Assembly: GCF_014650055.1 (NCBI RefSeq)
Contig: NZ_BMUF01000002.1
Span: forward strand, 124,001-188,000
DNA: 64,000 nucleotides
Reading direction: 5' to 3'
Source: Streptomyces malachitofuscus
Lineage (GTDB): Bacteria; Actinomycetota; Actinomycetes; Streptomycetales; Streptomycetaceae
The notes under the pieces are model-generated. The model saw nothing but the letters and a program-made list of their open reading frames with translations, searched no databases and was not told where the DNA came from. The first letter of the stretch is position 1, and every line of letters begins with the position of its first letter. Both the position numbers and the translations under genes were made by a program. This document shows, one piece after another, positions 31,679 through 39,920 of this stretch.

Positions 31679-33487
31679 TTGCCCAGCAAGTCGTCCGCGC
31701 GTCTCGCCGCGCTCACCGTCGCCGCCGTGTGCACCGCGGCGTCCACCGTCGTCCTCACCTCGCCCGCGCACGCGGACTCCGTGCGCATCCATGACATCCA
31801 GGGCGACACCCGCATATCGCCGTACGCCGGCGAGCAGGTCGCCGATGTGGCCGGAATCGTCACCGGCGTCCGCACCTACGGCTCGTCACGCGGCTTCTGG
31901 ATCCAGGACCCCGCCCCGGACGCGGACCCGGCCACCAGCGAGGGGGTCTTCGTCTTCACGGGCTCCACGCCGAAGGGCGTCGCGGTCGGCGACGCCGTCA
32001 CGGTGTCCGGCACGGTCTCGGAGTACGTCCCCGGCGGCACGTCCTCCGGCAACCAGTCCCTGACCGAGATCACCCGCCCGGCCTTCACGGTCGTCTCCAG
32101 CGGCAACGCGGTGCCGGCCGCGACACCGGTCACCTCGCGTTCCGTCCCGGCGGCCTACGCCCCCGTGCCGAACGGCTCGATCAACGACCTCCCACTGCGC
32201 CCCTCGGCCTACGCCCTGGACCTCTACGAGTCCCTGGAGGGCATGAACGTCCAGGTCTCCGACACCCGGGTGGTGGGCGCCACCGACCCGTACACGGAGC
32301 TCTGGGTCACGGTGAAGCCCTGGGAGCACCGCAACCTCCGGGGCGGCACCGTCTACGGCTCGTACGGCTCGCAGAACACCGGCCGCCTCCAGATCCAGTC
32401 GCTGGGCAAGGCGGCCGACTTCCCCGACGCGAACGTCGGCGACACCCTCACCGGCGAGACCACGGGCCCCCTGGACTACAACCAGTTCGGCGGCTACACC
32501 CTGGTGGCCGACGAGCTGGGCACCCTGAGAAGCGGGGATCTGCAGCGCGAGACGACCCGCAGACAGCACCGGTCGGAACTGGCCGTCGCGACCTACAACG
32601 TCGAGAACCTCGACCCCTCGGACGACACCTTCGCCGCCCACGCCGCCGCGATCGTGAACAACCTCAGGTCGCCCGACATCGTGTCCCTGGAGGAGATCCA
32701 GGACAACAACGGCGCCACCGACGACGGCACGGTCGCCGCCGACCTGACCCTGGCCCGGCTGATCGAGGCCATCGAGGCGGCGGGCGGCCCGCGCTACGAG
32801 TGGCGCGCCATCGACCCGGCCGACAAGCAGGACGGCGGCCAGCCGGGCGGCAACATCCGCCAGGCGTTCCTGTTCAACCCGGACCGGGTCTCCTTCACCG
32901 ACCGTCCCGGCGGGGACGCCACCACCCCCACCGACGTCACCCGGGTCCGCGGCAAGGCGGCCCTGACGACCTCCCCCGGCCGGATCGACCCGACGTCCGA
33001 GGCGTTCGAGGACAGCCGCAAGCCGCTGGCCGGTGAGTTCACCTTCCGGGGCCGCACCGTCATCGTCATCGCCAACCACTTCTCCTCGAAGGGCGGCGAC
33101 CAGGGCCTGACCTCCGCGTACCAGCCGCCGTCCCGCGGCTCGGAGACCCAGCGTCACCTCCAGGCCGAGGCGGTGCACGACTTCACCGCGAAGATCCTCA
33201 AGACACAGAAGAACGCCAAGGTCGTGGTCCTCGGCGACATCAACGACTTCGAGTTCTCGGAGACGACCGACATCCTCGAGGGCCGGAACACCCTCTGGTC
33301 GGCCGTCAAGTCACTCCCCCGCTCGGAGCGTTACTCGTACGTCTACCAGGGCAACAGCCAGGTCCTGGACCAGATCCTGATCACGCCGTCCATCCGCCGC
33401 TTCAGCTACGACAGCGTGCACATCAACGCGGAGTTCCACGACCAGATCAGCGACCACGACCCACAGATTTTGCGCTTCCGCCCGTAG
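31679..33487 (+). CDS. secreted endonuclease/exonuclease/phosphatase-family nuclease
   Basis: TTG at 31679 is used as start because GGAGGG lies 7 bases upstream and the signal peptide follows at once (MPSKSSARLAALTV to SPAHADS). The 602-residue protein has an OB-fold-like N-terminal part (ADVAGIVTGVRTYGSSRGFWIQD) and a C-terminal EEP nuclease domain from about 300: VATYNVENLD, IVSLEEIQDNN (metal-binding Glu), IVIANHFSSKGGDQG, VVLGDINDFEFSE and ISDHDPQILRF (catalytic Asp-His). This matches large extracellular DNases/phosphodiesterases of the ExeM/NucH type. A TTGACA at 31575-31580 may be the -35 element. Confidence 0.88.
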   Translation: MPSKSSARLAALTVAAVCTAASTVVLTSPAHADSVRIHDIQGDTRISPYAGEQVADVAGIVTGVRTYGSSRGFWIQDPAPDADPATSEGVFVFTGSTPKGVAVGDAVTVSGTVSEYVPGGTSSGNQSLTEITRPAFTVVSSGNAVPAATPVTSRSVPAAYAPVPNGSINDLPLRPSAYALDLYESLEGMNVQVSDTRVVGATDPYTELWVTVKPWEHRNLRGGTVYGSYGSQNTGRLQIQSLGKAADFPDANVGDTLTGETTGPLDYNQFGGYTLVADELGTLRSGDLQRETTRRQHRSELAVATYNVENLDPSDDTFAAHAAAIVNNLRSPDIVSLEEIQDNNGATDDGTVAADLTLARLIEAIEAAGGPRYEWRAIDPADKQDGGQPGGNIRQAFLFNPDRVSFTDRPGGDATTPTDVTRVRGKAALTTSPGRIDPTSEAFEDSRKPLAGEFTFRGRTVIVIANHFSSKGGDQGLTSAYQPPSRGSETQRHLQAEAVHDFTAKILKTQKNAKVVVLGDINDFEFSETTDILEGRNTLWSAVKSLPRSERYSYVYQGNSQVLDQILITPSIRRFSYDSVHINAEFHDQISDHDPQILRFRP

Positions 33488-33497
33488 AGGGGCAGCC

Positions 33498-33564
33498 GCC
33501 CACGGCGGTGAGGGGACGGGGCGGGGGCACCCGCCCCGGCCCCGCCCCACCCCGAACCGTGGGC
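33498..33564. terminator. nested GC hairpins after the nuclease gene
   Basis: GCCCACGG (33498-33505) pairs with CCGTGGGC (33557-33564), enclosing a second hairpin GGGGCGGG/CCCGCCCC (33518-33525 and 33530-33537). It lies between two convergent genes and could terminate both. Confidence 0.6.
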
Positions 33565-33610
33565 GCTCACCAGACCCCACGCAACGAACGATGCGGCGCA
33601 GGCGTAGGCC

Positions 33611-33973
33611 TCAGCAACGGTGGCGTCGCACCATCACCGCACCCACCACCGCGGCCACCACCGCGCCCGCGATCATCACCGGCTTGCGGTACCGCATCCC
33701 CGCCTCTCCGGCGTGGGCGGCACTGCTGCGCATCTGCACGGTCATCGCACCGGCCCGGTCCCGGAGGTCGTCGGCCCGCGCCTTCGCCCGCCCCTTGACG
33801 TCCATCTTCCCGGCCAACTCCTCGACGGTGTCGCCGAGTTCATGCCGCGTCTGCTCGATCTGCCGCCGCAGCTCGTCGGGCCCCTTGGCGCCCCGGCCCG
33901 GCGCCGCAGCCTCCGCCTGCGCGTCCACGTGGGCCCCTTCACGGGCCCCCGCACGCCTCACGTCGTGTGTCAT
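33611..33973 (-). CDS. DUF3618 membrane-anchored protein
   Basis: The start MTHDVRRAGAREGAHVDAQA makes an ATGA overlap with the preceding holin-like gene. The 120-residue protein contains the DUF3618 motif PDELRRQIEQTRHELGDTVEELAGKMDVKGRAKARADDLRDRAG (about residues 32-75), an amphipathic helix, followed by one C-terminal membrane helix (PVMIAGAVVAAVVGAVMV) and a basic end. Function unknown. DUF3618 proteins are regularly found next to the holin-like family encoded here and are thought to act at the membrane under stress. Confidence 0.8.
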   Translation of the reverse strand: MTHDVRRAGAREGAHVDAQAEAAAPGRGAKGPDELRRQIEQTRHELGDTVEELAGKMDVKGRAKARADDLRDRAGAMTVQMRSSAAHAGEAGMRYRKPVMIAGAVVAAVVGAVMVRRHRC

Positions 33974-34386
33974 CGGTGCGCCCTTCCCTTGATCTCGTCC
34001 ACATCGGCCTTCACGCTGCCCAGCGTCTTCTCCGGCTTGGGCGGCGTGGCCCGGCGCAGCTGACCGCGGCCGGCGAGGGCCAGCACTCCGGCGACGAGGA
34101 ACAGCACGCCCGTGACGATCAGCGCCGCGGCCCACAGAGGCAGCACCAGGTCCAGCGCAGCGACACCCGTACCGGCCAGCGCAAGCAGCCCCGCGTAGCC
34201 GAACGCGCCCGCCGCCCCCAGCATCCCGCCGCCGCGCCCGGCACGACGGCCCTTCTCCGCCAGCTCTTCCTTGGCGAGTGCCACTTCCTGCCGTGCGAGC
34301 CGTGAGATCTGTTCGGTGGCCTGCCCGACGAGCTCGCCCACGCTGTGCTCGTCGCGAACCGGCCGTCGCTCCATGGTTCCGGTCAC
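33970..34386 (-). CDS. actinobacterial holin-like (phage holin superfamily 6) membrane protein
   Basis: GTG at 34386 is preferred because GAGAGGAGG lies 6 bases before it; an ATG four codons downstream is possible. The 138-residue protein has an amphipathic N-terminal helix (SVGELVGQATEQISRLARQEVALAKEELAEKGRRAG) and two strong membrane helices (GAFGYAGLLALAGTGVAALDLVLPLW and ALIVTGVLFLVAGVLALAG). This is the Actinobacteria holin-X/DUF1469 pattern; despite the name it is chromosomal, with no phage genes nearby. It is coupled to the DUF3618 gene. Confidence 0.8.
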   Translation of the reverse strand: MTGTMERRPVRDEHSVGELVGQATEQISRLARQEVALAKEELAEKGRRAGRGGGMLGAAGAFGYAGLLALAGTGVAALDLVLPLWAAALIVTGVLFLVAGVLALAGRGQLRRATPPKPEKTLGSVKADVDEIKGRAHR

Positions 34387-34456
34387 GATGCGCCTCCTCT
34401 CGGGTCGGGGAGACCCGAGTACCCCCGCCGACCTCCGTCTATCCATGAAGCAACGC

Positions 34457-34472
34457 TTACCTATACCGGTAA
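34457..34472. promoter_or_regulatory. inverted repeat in the divergent holin-like/dapA-like control region
   Basis: TTACC-TATACC-GGTAA is an AT-rich 5-6-5 inverted repeat in the 132-base divergent gap. TATACC and the following AACAACAGATAAGT provide promoter-like hexamers. Likely a promoter/operator; regulator unknown. Confidence 0.35.
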
Positions 34473-34518
34473 CAACAGATAAGTAGAACTTCACGCCTCG
34501 GGGGCCGACACTACCCCC

Positions 34519-35397
34519 ATGACCCCTTTCGGCCGCACCCTGTGCGCGATGATCACCCCGTTCACCCCGGCCGGCGCGCTCGACCTCGACGGCGCCCAGC
34601 GGCTGGCCGACCACCTGGTCACCCGCGGCTGCGACGGCCTGGTCCTGTCCGGCACCACGGGCGAGTCCCCCACCACCACGGACGCCGAGAAGTCGGCCCT
34701 CGTCACGGCGGTACGCCAAGCCGTCGGCAGCCGAGCGACGATCGTCGCGGGCGTCGGCACCCCCGACACGGCCCACACCGCCCGGCTGGCCCGCGAGGCC
34801 GAGAAGGCGGGCGCCGACGGCCTCCTGGTGTCGGCCCCGTACTACAGCCTCCCCCCGCAGGACGCGGTCGAGGCGCACTTCCTGGAGATCGCCGACACCA
34901 CGGACCTCCCCCTGGCCCTGTACGACATCCCCTCCCGCACGGGCGTCCGCATCGCACCGGACTCGCTGCTGCGCCTCGCCGAGCATCCGCGGATCGTGGC
35001 GGTGAAGGACTGTTCGTACGACTTCCTGTCCGCGCAGAAGCTGATCCCGAGCACCGGCCTCGCCTACTACGCGGGGTCCGACGAGCTCAATCTCGCCCTG
35101 TACGCGGTCGGCGGCGCCGGCTGCATCAGCACGGTGGCCAACGTGGCCCCGGACCGCGTCAGCGCCGTCCTGGACGCGTTCGACACGGGGGACACCGCCG
35201 GCGCGGCCCGCCTCCAGCAGCGGATGACGCCCCTCGTCGAGGCGATGATGGCGAGCGGCCTCCCCGGCACGGTCACCGCCAAGGCCCTCCTCGCCGAACT
35301 GGGCCTCCCCGCCGGCCCGGTCCGCCCGCCGCTGCGGCCGGCCGGGCCCGGCACGACCGCGGAACTCAGGCGCGCCCTCGACCCGGCGGCCGTCTGA
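34519..35397 (+). CDS. dapA: 4-hydroxy-tetrahydrodipicolinate synthase (DapA-like)
   Basis: This 292-residue class I aldolase has every diagnostic DapA residue: GTTGES with Thr46/Thr47, Tyr109 in APYYSLP, Tyr135 in LALYDIP, Arg140 in SRTGV and the Schiff-base lysine Lys163 in VAVKDCS. It condenses pyruvate with aspartate semialdehyde in lysine/diaminopimelate synthesis. The intact GTTGE loop separates it from the sugar-acid dehydratase paralogs at 11593 and 17554. Streptomyces usually carry more than one dapA; dapD is 0.4 kb away, but convergent, so they are not an operon. Confidence 0.82.
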   Translation: MTPFGRTLCAMITPFTPAGALDLDGAQRLADHLVTRGCDGLVLSGTTGESPTTTDAEKSALVTAVRQAVGSRATIVAGVGTPDTAHTARLAREAEKAGADGLLVSAPYYSLPPQDAVEAHFLEIADTTDLPLALYDIPSRTGVRIAPDSLLRLAEHPRIVAVKDCSYDFLSAQKLIPSTGLAYYAGSDELNLALYAVGGAGCISTVANVAPDRVSAVLDAFDTGDTAGAARLQQRMTPLVEAMMASGLPGTVTAKALLAELGLPAGPVRPPLRPAGPGTTAELRRALDPAAV

Positions 35398-35409
35398 CGC
35401 CTCCGACGA

Positions 35410-35452
35410 CGCACGGGCCGGATCCCCACCGGGTGGGGATCCGGCCCGTGCG
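35410..35452. terminator. 20-base-pair perfect hairpin
   Basis: The arms 35410-35429 and 35433-35452 are perfectly complementary over 20 bases with a CGG loop (CGCACGGGCCGGATCC...GGATCCGGCCCGTGCG). It lies between convergent genes, 13 bases after the dapA-like stop, and should terminate in both directions. Confidence 0.85.
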
Positions 35453-35467
35453 GACGGCCCGTGCGCC

Positions 35468-35707
35468 TCAGTCCCAGAGGTATCCGTCCCCGAACAGCAG
35501 GAAGTGCTCCAGCACGTCCTCCGCGGGGTCGTCGATCTGCCCGACGTCGGCGTTGACCAGTGCCACGCGGTGACCGTTGTCCGAGCCCGTGGACGTCTCG
35601 TCCGCGTGTGCGGTGCCCGCGAGCGTGCCGCACAGCATCAGCACCGCCACCACACCCATCACACCGACGGCGCAGCGCAGCGCACCCCACACCCACTTGT
35701 TCGTCAT
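35468..35707 (-). CDS. small secreted protein of unknown function
   Basis: The 79-residue product starts MTNKWVWGALRCAV (GGGGACGGGCG precedes the ATG). It has a Sec signal with a hydrophobic core (VGVMGVVAVLML) and a likely cleavage after AHA near residue 35. The mature peptide is about 44 residues, acidic and cysteine-free: DETSTGSDNGHRVALV... ending DGYLWD. It is too short and lacks the motifs of chaplins or rodlins. Function unknown. Confidence 0.6.
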   Translation of the reverse strand: MTNKWVWGALRCAVGVMGVVAVLMLCGTLAGTAHADETSTGSDNGHRVALVNADVGQIDDPAEDVLEHFLLFGDGYLWD

Positions 35708-35831
35708 CGCCCGTCCCCATTTCCTGTATGTCAGTCGTCCCGGCGTCTGATCGGACCCTGTGTCCACCCGTTCATCTGCCTAAACGACCCATAAGTCACG
35801 GGGAGTAACCCGTACGGGCGTGACGGCGGGG

Positions 35832-36821
35832 TCAGTTGTGGCTGTGGAGGACCTCGTTCAGGCCGCCCCAGACCGCGTTGTTGGGGCGCGCCTCGACCGT
35901 GCCGGTGACGGAGTTGCGGCGGAACAGGATGTTGGAGGCGCCGGACAGCTCGCGTGCCTTGACGACCTCGCCGTCGGGCATGGTGACGCGGGTACCCGCG
36001 GTGACGTACAGCCCCGCCTCGACCACGCACTCGTCACCGAGGGCGATGCCGACGCCCGCCTCGGCGCCGATCAGGCACCGCTCGCCGACGGAGATGCGGA
36101 CGTTGCCGCCGCCGGACAGGGTGCCCATGGTGGAGGCGCCGCCGCCGATGTCGGAGCCGTCGCCGATGACGACGCCGGCCGAGATGCGGCCTTCGACCAT
36201 CGACGTGCCGAGGGTGCCGGCGTTGAAGTTGACGAAGCCCTCGTGCATGACGGTGGTGCCCTCGGCGAGGTGCGCACCGAGCCGTACCCGGTCGGCGTCG
36301 GCGATCCGGACGCCCTTGGGGGCGACGTAGTCCGTCATGCGCGGGAACTTGTCGACGGAGGTGACGGCGAGGTGCAGGCCCTCGGCGCGGGCGTTGAGCC
36401 GGACCTTCTCCAGGTCGTCCACGGCGACCGGGCCGAGCGAGGTCCAGGCGACGTTGGCGAGGTGGGCGAAGATGCCGTCGAGGTTCTGGCCGTGCGGCTC
36501 GACCAGGCGGTGGGAGAGCAGGTGGAGGCGCAGATAGACGTCGTGCGCGTCGACCGGCTTCTCGTCCAGCGAGGAGATGACCGTGCGGACCGCGACGACC
36601 TCGACACCGCGGCGGGCGTCGGGGCCGACCGCCGCGGTGGCGCCGCCGCCGAGCAGTTCGGCGGCGCGCTCGGCGGAGAGCCGCTCGGTGCCGGACGGGC
36701 CGGGGTCGGCGACGAGTTCGGGGGCGGGGAACCACGTGTCGAGAACGGTGCCGTCGGCGGCGACGGTGGCGAGGCCGGCGGCCACTGCGCCGGTGGTGCT
36801 CTGAGCAGTCGTGTCGGTCAT
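35832..36821 (-). CDS. dapD: tetrahydrodipicolinate N-succinyltransferase
   Basis: This 329-residue actinobacterial DapD transfers succinyl from succinyl-CoA to L-2-tetrahydrodipicolinate in the lysine/DAP pathway. After an alpha/beta N-terminal domain, a left-handed beta-helix runs from about 175: [61 protein letters not shown], with the hexapeptide pattern and the catalytic Glu in MVEG. The end [26 protein letters not shown] is typical of the Streptomyces/Mycobacterium enzyme. It is a single gene. Confidence 0.93.
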   Translation of the reverse strand: MTDTTAQSTTGAVAAGLATVAADGTVLDTWFPAPELVADPGPSGTERLSAERAAELLGGGATAAVGPDARRGVEVVAVRTVISSLDEKPVDAHDVYLRLHLLSHRLVEPHGQNLDGIFAHLANVAWTSLGPVAVDDLEKVRLNARAEGLHLAVTSVDKFPRMTDYVAPKGVRIADADRVRLGAHLAEGTTVMHEGFVNFNAGTLGTSMVEGRISAGVVIGDGSDIGGGASTMGTLSGGGNVRISVGERCLIGAEAGVGIALGDECVVEAGLYVTAGTRVTMPDGEVVKARELSGASNILFRRNSVTGTVEARPNNAVWGGLNEVLHSHN

Positions 36822-36874
36822 AAGGGCAACCTAACCGTCCGGCGGCCACGGACGCGAACCGGTCCCCCGGCATC

Positions 36875-37432
36875 TCACGTGGCGGGCGAACGGCCCGCCA
36901 CGATCATCCGTCCCAGCACCTCCCGGGCGTACCCCTCGTCGTACGGCCTGCCGGTCAGCAGCACCTGGAGACAGATGCCGTCCACCAGCGCGACCAGCGC
37001 CCGGGCGGTGACCGGGTCGGTGCGGCAGGACAGTTGCTCGGCGACGCCCTCACACCACTCGGCCGCGACCGGGCGCAGTGCGGGGCGGCGCAGGGCGGCC
37101 AGATACAGCTCGTACTCCAGCTCCACTCCGGTGCGCTCACCGGCCAGCCATTCGCCGATCAGGGCGGCGAGTTCGGCCGCGAGGTCGCTGCCGGGGTCCG
37201 CCAGACCGCCGCGCGAGGCGACCACCTTGGCGAAGCCCTCGTTGGTCTGGCGCAGGGCGGCGACCATGAGCTCGTCGAGGGTCTTGAAGTGGTACGTGGT
37301 GGAGCCGAGCGGGACGTCGGCCTCGGCGGCGACGCTGCGGTGGCTGAGACCGGCGATGCCGCTGCGGCCCACCACCCGGATCGCCGCGTCGATGATCCGC
37401 TGCCGTCGCTCGGGGTCGTGGCGCCGGGCCAT
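36875..37432 (-). CDS. TetR-family transcriptional regulator
   Basis: This 185-residue protein has an N-terminal HTH (RRQRIIDAAIRVVGRSGIAGLSHRSVAAEADVPLGSTTYHFKTLDELMVAAL, residues 8-58) and a helical ligand domain. Its ATG overlaps the stop of the SMR gene (TGATG), so pump and repressor share one transcript. Twin palindromes just before the SMR start are the probable operator, making this an autoregulated efflux cassette induced by a cationic or hydrophobic compound. Confidence 0.92.
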   Translation of the reverse strand: MARRHDPERRQRIIDAAIRVVGRSGIAGLSHRSVAAEADVPLGSTTYHFKTLDELMVAALRQTNEGFAKVVASRGGLADPGSDLAAELAALIGEWLAGERTGVELEYELYLAALRRPALRPVAAEWCEGVAEQLSCRTDPVTARALVALVDGICLQVLLTGRPYDEGYAREVLGRMIVAGRSPAT

Positions 37433-37752
37433 CAGTGCGCCCCTCCCAGGTTCAGCACCACGACTCCGATGATGATCAGGGCGATGCCGGCGGCCCTGGC
37501 GGCGGTGAGCCCCTCCCCCAGGAACACGATGCCGATCGTGGCGATGGCGGCGGTGCCCACGCCGGCCCAGATCGCGTACGCGGTGCCGATGGCGACGGTG
37601 CGCAGGGTCTGGGCGAGCAGCGCGAAGGAGACCAGGTAGCCGGCCACGGTCAGCAGCGAGGGCCAGAGCCTGCTGAAGCCCTCGCTGTACTTCATGGCGG
37701 TGGTGGCGCACACCTCGGCGACGATGGCGCCGGACAGCAGCAGATATCCCAT
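37432..37752 (-). CDS. small multidrug resistance (SMR/EmrE-type) efflux protein
   Basis: This 106-residue protein starts MGYLLLSGAIVAEVCATTAMKYSEGF; upstream codons in the frame would run through the operator and are not used. Four predicted membrane helices, the conserved Glu of helix 1 (IVAEVCATTAMK, Glu13), YAIWAGVGTAAIA and a final GVVVLNL define the SMR family of proton-coupled dimeric exporters. It is followed by the TetR gene in the same operon. Confidence 0.92.
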   Translation of the reverse strand: MGYLLLSGAIVAEVCATTAMKYSEGFSRLWPSLLTVAGYLVSFALLAQTLRTVAIGTAYAIWAGVGTAAIATIGIVFLGEGLTAARAAGIALIIIGVVVLNLGGAH

Positions 37753-37753
37753 G

Positions 37754-37787
37754 CGTACGAGCGTACACAGCGAATGTACGGGCGTAC
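37754..37787. promoter_or_regulatory. tandem palindromic operators for the TetR regulator
   Basis: CGTACGAGCGTACA (37754-37767) and TGTACGGGCGTACA (37774-37787) are two GTACG-NN-CGTAC palindromes whose centres are 21 bases apart, two helical turns. They sit immediately upstream of the SMR start, where a TetR dimer pair would block transcription. Confidence 0.65.
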
Positions 37788-37810
37788 ACAACGGCACGGG
37801 GGTGAAAACA

Positions 37811-37846
37811 CGACAACGGCGGCACCAAAAGGCACCGCCGTTGTCG
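37811..37846 (-). terminator. terminator of the suf operon
   Basis: CGACAACGGCGG (37811-37822) pairs with CCGCCGTTGTCG (37835-37846) over 12 bases, starting 13 bases past the last suf gene stop (37859). Confidence 0.8.
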
Positions 37847-37858
37847 TCGAAGCGTGTC

Positions 37859-38191
37859 TCAGACGTTGAACCCCAACGCCCGGAGCTGCTCGCGTCCGTC
37901 GTCCGTGATCTTGTCGGGGCCCCACGGCGGCATCCACACCCAGTTGATGCGCAGCTCGCTGACCAGACCGTCCGTGGCGGACTTGGCCTGGTCCTCGATG
38001 ACGTCCGTCAGCGGGCAGGCCGCGGAGGTCAGGGTCATGTCGACGGTCGCCACATTGGAGTCGTCGACGTGGATGCCGTAGATGAGGCCGAGGTTGACGA
38101 CGTCGATGCCCAGTTCGGGGTCGACGACGTCCATCAGGGCCTCGCGGAGCTCCTCCTCCGAGGCCGGCTTCATCTCCAGGGTCTCGCTCAT
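37859..38191 (-). CDS. sufT: SufT/MIP18-type metal-sulfur cluster assembly factor (DUF59)
   Basis: The start MSETLEMKPASEEELREAL overlaps the sufU stop (ATGA). The 110-residue protein has the MIP18/DUF59 fold: EALMDVVDPELGIDVVNLGLIYGI at residues 17-40 and DMTLTSAACPLTDVIEDQ with the reactive Cys near residue 60. Relatives help maturation of iron-sulfur proteins. As last gene of the suf operon it should assist cluster delivery. Confidence 0.88.
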   Translation of the reverse strand: MSETLEMKPASEEELREALMDVVDPELGIDVVNLGLIYGIHVDDSNVATVDMTLTSAACPLTDVIEDQAKSATDGLVSELRINWVWMPPWGPDKITDDGREQLRALGFNV

Positions 38192-38652
38192 GCCGTAGTC
38201 CTTTCGGCGTCGGCGCCCAGCGCCTGGGCCGTCGCGTCCTTCCACGCCATCCAGCTGAGGAGGGCGCACTTCACCCGGGCCGGGTACTTGGACACCCCGG
38301 CGAACGCGACCGCGTCCTCCAGGATCTCCTCCATCGCGTCGTCGGGCTCGATCCTCCCCTTGGACTGCATCAGTTCCAGGAAGGTCCCCTGGATCCGCTG
38401 CGCCTCGGCGAGATCCTTGCCGACCAGCAGGTCGTTCAGCACGGAGGCGGAGGCCTGGCTGATCGAGCAGCCCTGCCCCTCGTAGCTGACGTCGCTGATC
38501 GTCGTGCCGTCGTACTTCACGCGCAGCGTGATCTCGTCACCGCACGTCGGGTTGACGTGGTGCACCTCGGCGTCGCCGTCCCTCAGACCACGCCCGTGCG
38601 GGTTCTTGTAGTGGTCCAGGATGACGTCCTGGTACATCGAGTCCAGCTTCAC
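38188..38652 (-). CDS. sufU: SufU zinc-dependent sulfurtransferase (Fe-S assembly)
   Basis: This 154-residue protein starts MKLDSMYQDVILDHYKNPHGRG. Zinc ligands of SufU are visible as Cys37 and Asp39 (NPTCGDE), Cys62 (GQGCSISQASAS) and Cys129 (ARVKCALLSW). SufU takes persulfide sulfur from SufS and passes it to the SufBCD scaffold. It is 11 bases downstream of sufS. Confidence 0.93.
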   Translation of the reverse strand: MKLDSMYQDVILDHYKNPHGRGLRDGDAEVHHVNPTCGDEITLRVKYDGTTISDVSYEGQGCSISQASASVLNDLLVGKDLAEAQRIQGTFLELMQSKGRIEPDDAMEEILEDAVAFAGVSKYPARVKCALLSWMAWKDATAQALGADAERTTA

Positions 38653-38663
38653 GCCTCAGCCCC

Positions 38664-39920
38664 TCATCCGAAGAAGTTCCGTACGTGCTCCAGGCCGTCG
38701 ACCAGTGCGTCGATCTCGGCCGGCGTGGAGTACAGATAGAACGACGCTCGCGTGGTCGCAGGAATTCCGTACCGCAGGCAGACGGGGCGGGCGCAGTGAT
38801 GACCCACGCGTACCGCGATGCCCTGCTCGTCGAGGACCTGGCCCACGTCGTGCGGGTGGATGTCACCCAGGGTGAACGAGATCGCGGCGCCGCGGTCCTC
38901 GGCCGTGGCGGGGCCGATGATGCGCAGGTCCGGGACCTCGGCCAGCCGCTTGACCGCGTACTCGGTGATCGCGTGCTCATGGGCGAGGATCTTGTCCATG
39001 CCGATGGCCGACAGGTAGTCGATCGCCGCGCCGAGTCCGACCGCCTGGGCGATCGGCGGGGTGCCCGCCTCGAACTTGTGCGGGGCCGGGGCGTAGGTCG
39101 ACGAGCTCATCGACACGGTCTCGATCATCTCGCCGCCGCCGAGGAACGGAGGCAGGTCCTCCAGCAGCTCCTGGCGGCCCCAGAGGACGCCGATGCCGGT
39201 CGGGCCGCACATCTTGTGACCGGTGAAGGCCACGAAGTCGGCCTGGAGGGCCTGCACGTCCAGCGGCATGTGCGGCGCGGCCTGGGAGGCGTCGACGCAG
39301 ACCAGCGCGCCGACCTCCTGGGCGCGGCGCACTATCGCCTCGACCGGGTTGACCGTGCCCAGGATGTTGGACACCAGCACGAAGGAGACGACCTTCGTCT
39401 TCTCCGTGATGATCTCGTCGATGTTCGACAGGTCGAGCCGGCCGTCGTCGGTGAGGCCGAACCACTTCAGCTTCGCGCCCGTGCGCTGCGCCAGCAGCTG
39501 CCACGGCACGATGTTGGAGTGGTGCTCCATCTCGGTGATGACGATCTCGGTCTCGTGGTCCACCCGGTAGGGCTCGTCGGCCCAGCCGAGCATGTTGGCC
39601 ACGAGGTTGAGCGACTCCGAGGCGTTCTTGGTGAAGATCACCTCGTCGCGCGAGGGGGCGTTGACGAACTCCGCCACCTTGTCGCGCGCACCCTCGTACA
39701 GCGCCGTGGCCTCCTCGGCGAGCACATGCACACCGCGGTGGACGTTGGCGTTGTAGCGCTCGTAGTACTCGCTCAGGGCGTCCAGCACCTGGCGCGGCTT
39801 CTGGCTGGTCGCCGCGTTGTCCAGGTACACGAGCTTCCGTCCGTCGTGGACCTGTCGGTCCAGGACGGGGAAGTCCTTGCGGATCGCCTCGGTGTCGAGG
39901 AGGCCCGGCAGCTGTGTCAC
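38664..39920 (-). CDS. sufS: cysteine desulfurase SufS
   Basis: This 418-residue group II PLP enzyme (GTG start overlapping the sufC stop, GTGA) mobilises sulfur from cysteine. NAATSQKP lies at the N-terminus, HHSNIVPWQ near residue 133, the PLP lysine is Lys236 in FTGHKMCGPTG, and the persulfide-forming cysteine is Cys376 in RVGHHCARP. The neighbours sufC and sufU confirm the assignment. Confidence 0.95.
   Translation of the reverse strand: MTQLPGLLDTEAIRKDFPVLDRQVHDGRKLVYLDNAATSQKPRQVLDALSEYYERYNANVHRGVHVLAEEATALYEGARDKVAEFVNAPSRDEVIFTKNASESLNLVANMLGWADEPYRVDHETEIVITEMEHHSNIVPWQLLAQRTGAKLKWFGLTDDGRLDLSNIDEIITEKTKVVSFVLVSNILGTVNPVEAIVRRAQEVGALVCVDASQAAPHMPLDVQALQADFVAFTGHKMCGPTGIGVLWGRQELLEDLPPFLGGGEMIETVSMSSSTYAPAPHKFEAGTPPIAQAVGLGAAIDYLSAIGMDKILAHEHAITEYAVKRLAEVPDLRIIGPATAEDRGAAISFTLGDIHPHDVGQVLDEQGIAVRVGHHCARPVCLRYGIPATTRASFYLYSTPAEIDALVDGLEHVRNFFG

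Noticed and set aside
33970..34386. Prophage remnant, because the gene resembles a phage holin
   Set aside because: This holin-like family is a chromosomal actinobacterial membrane protein. No endolysin, integrase or other phage genes are nearby.
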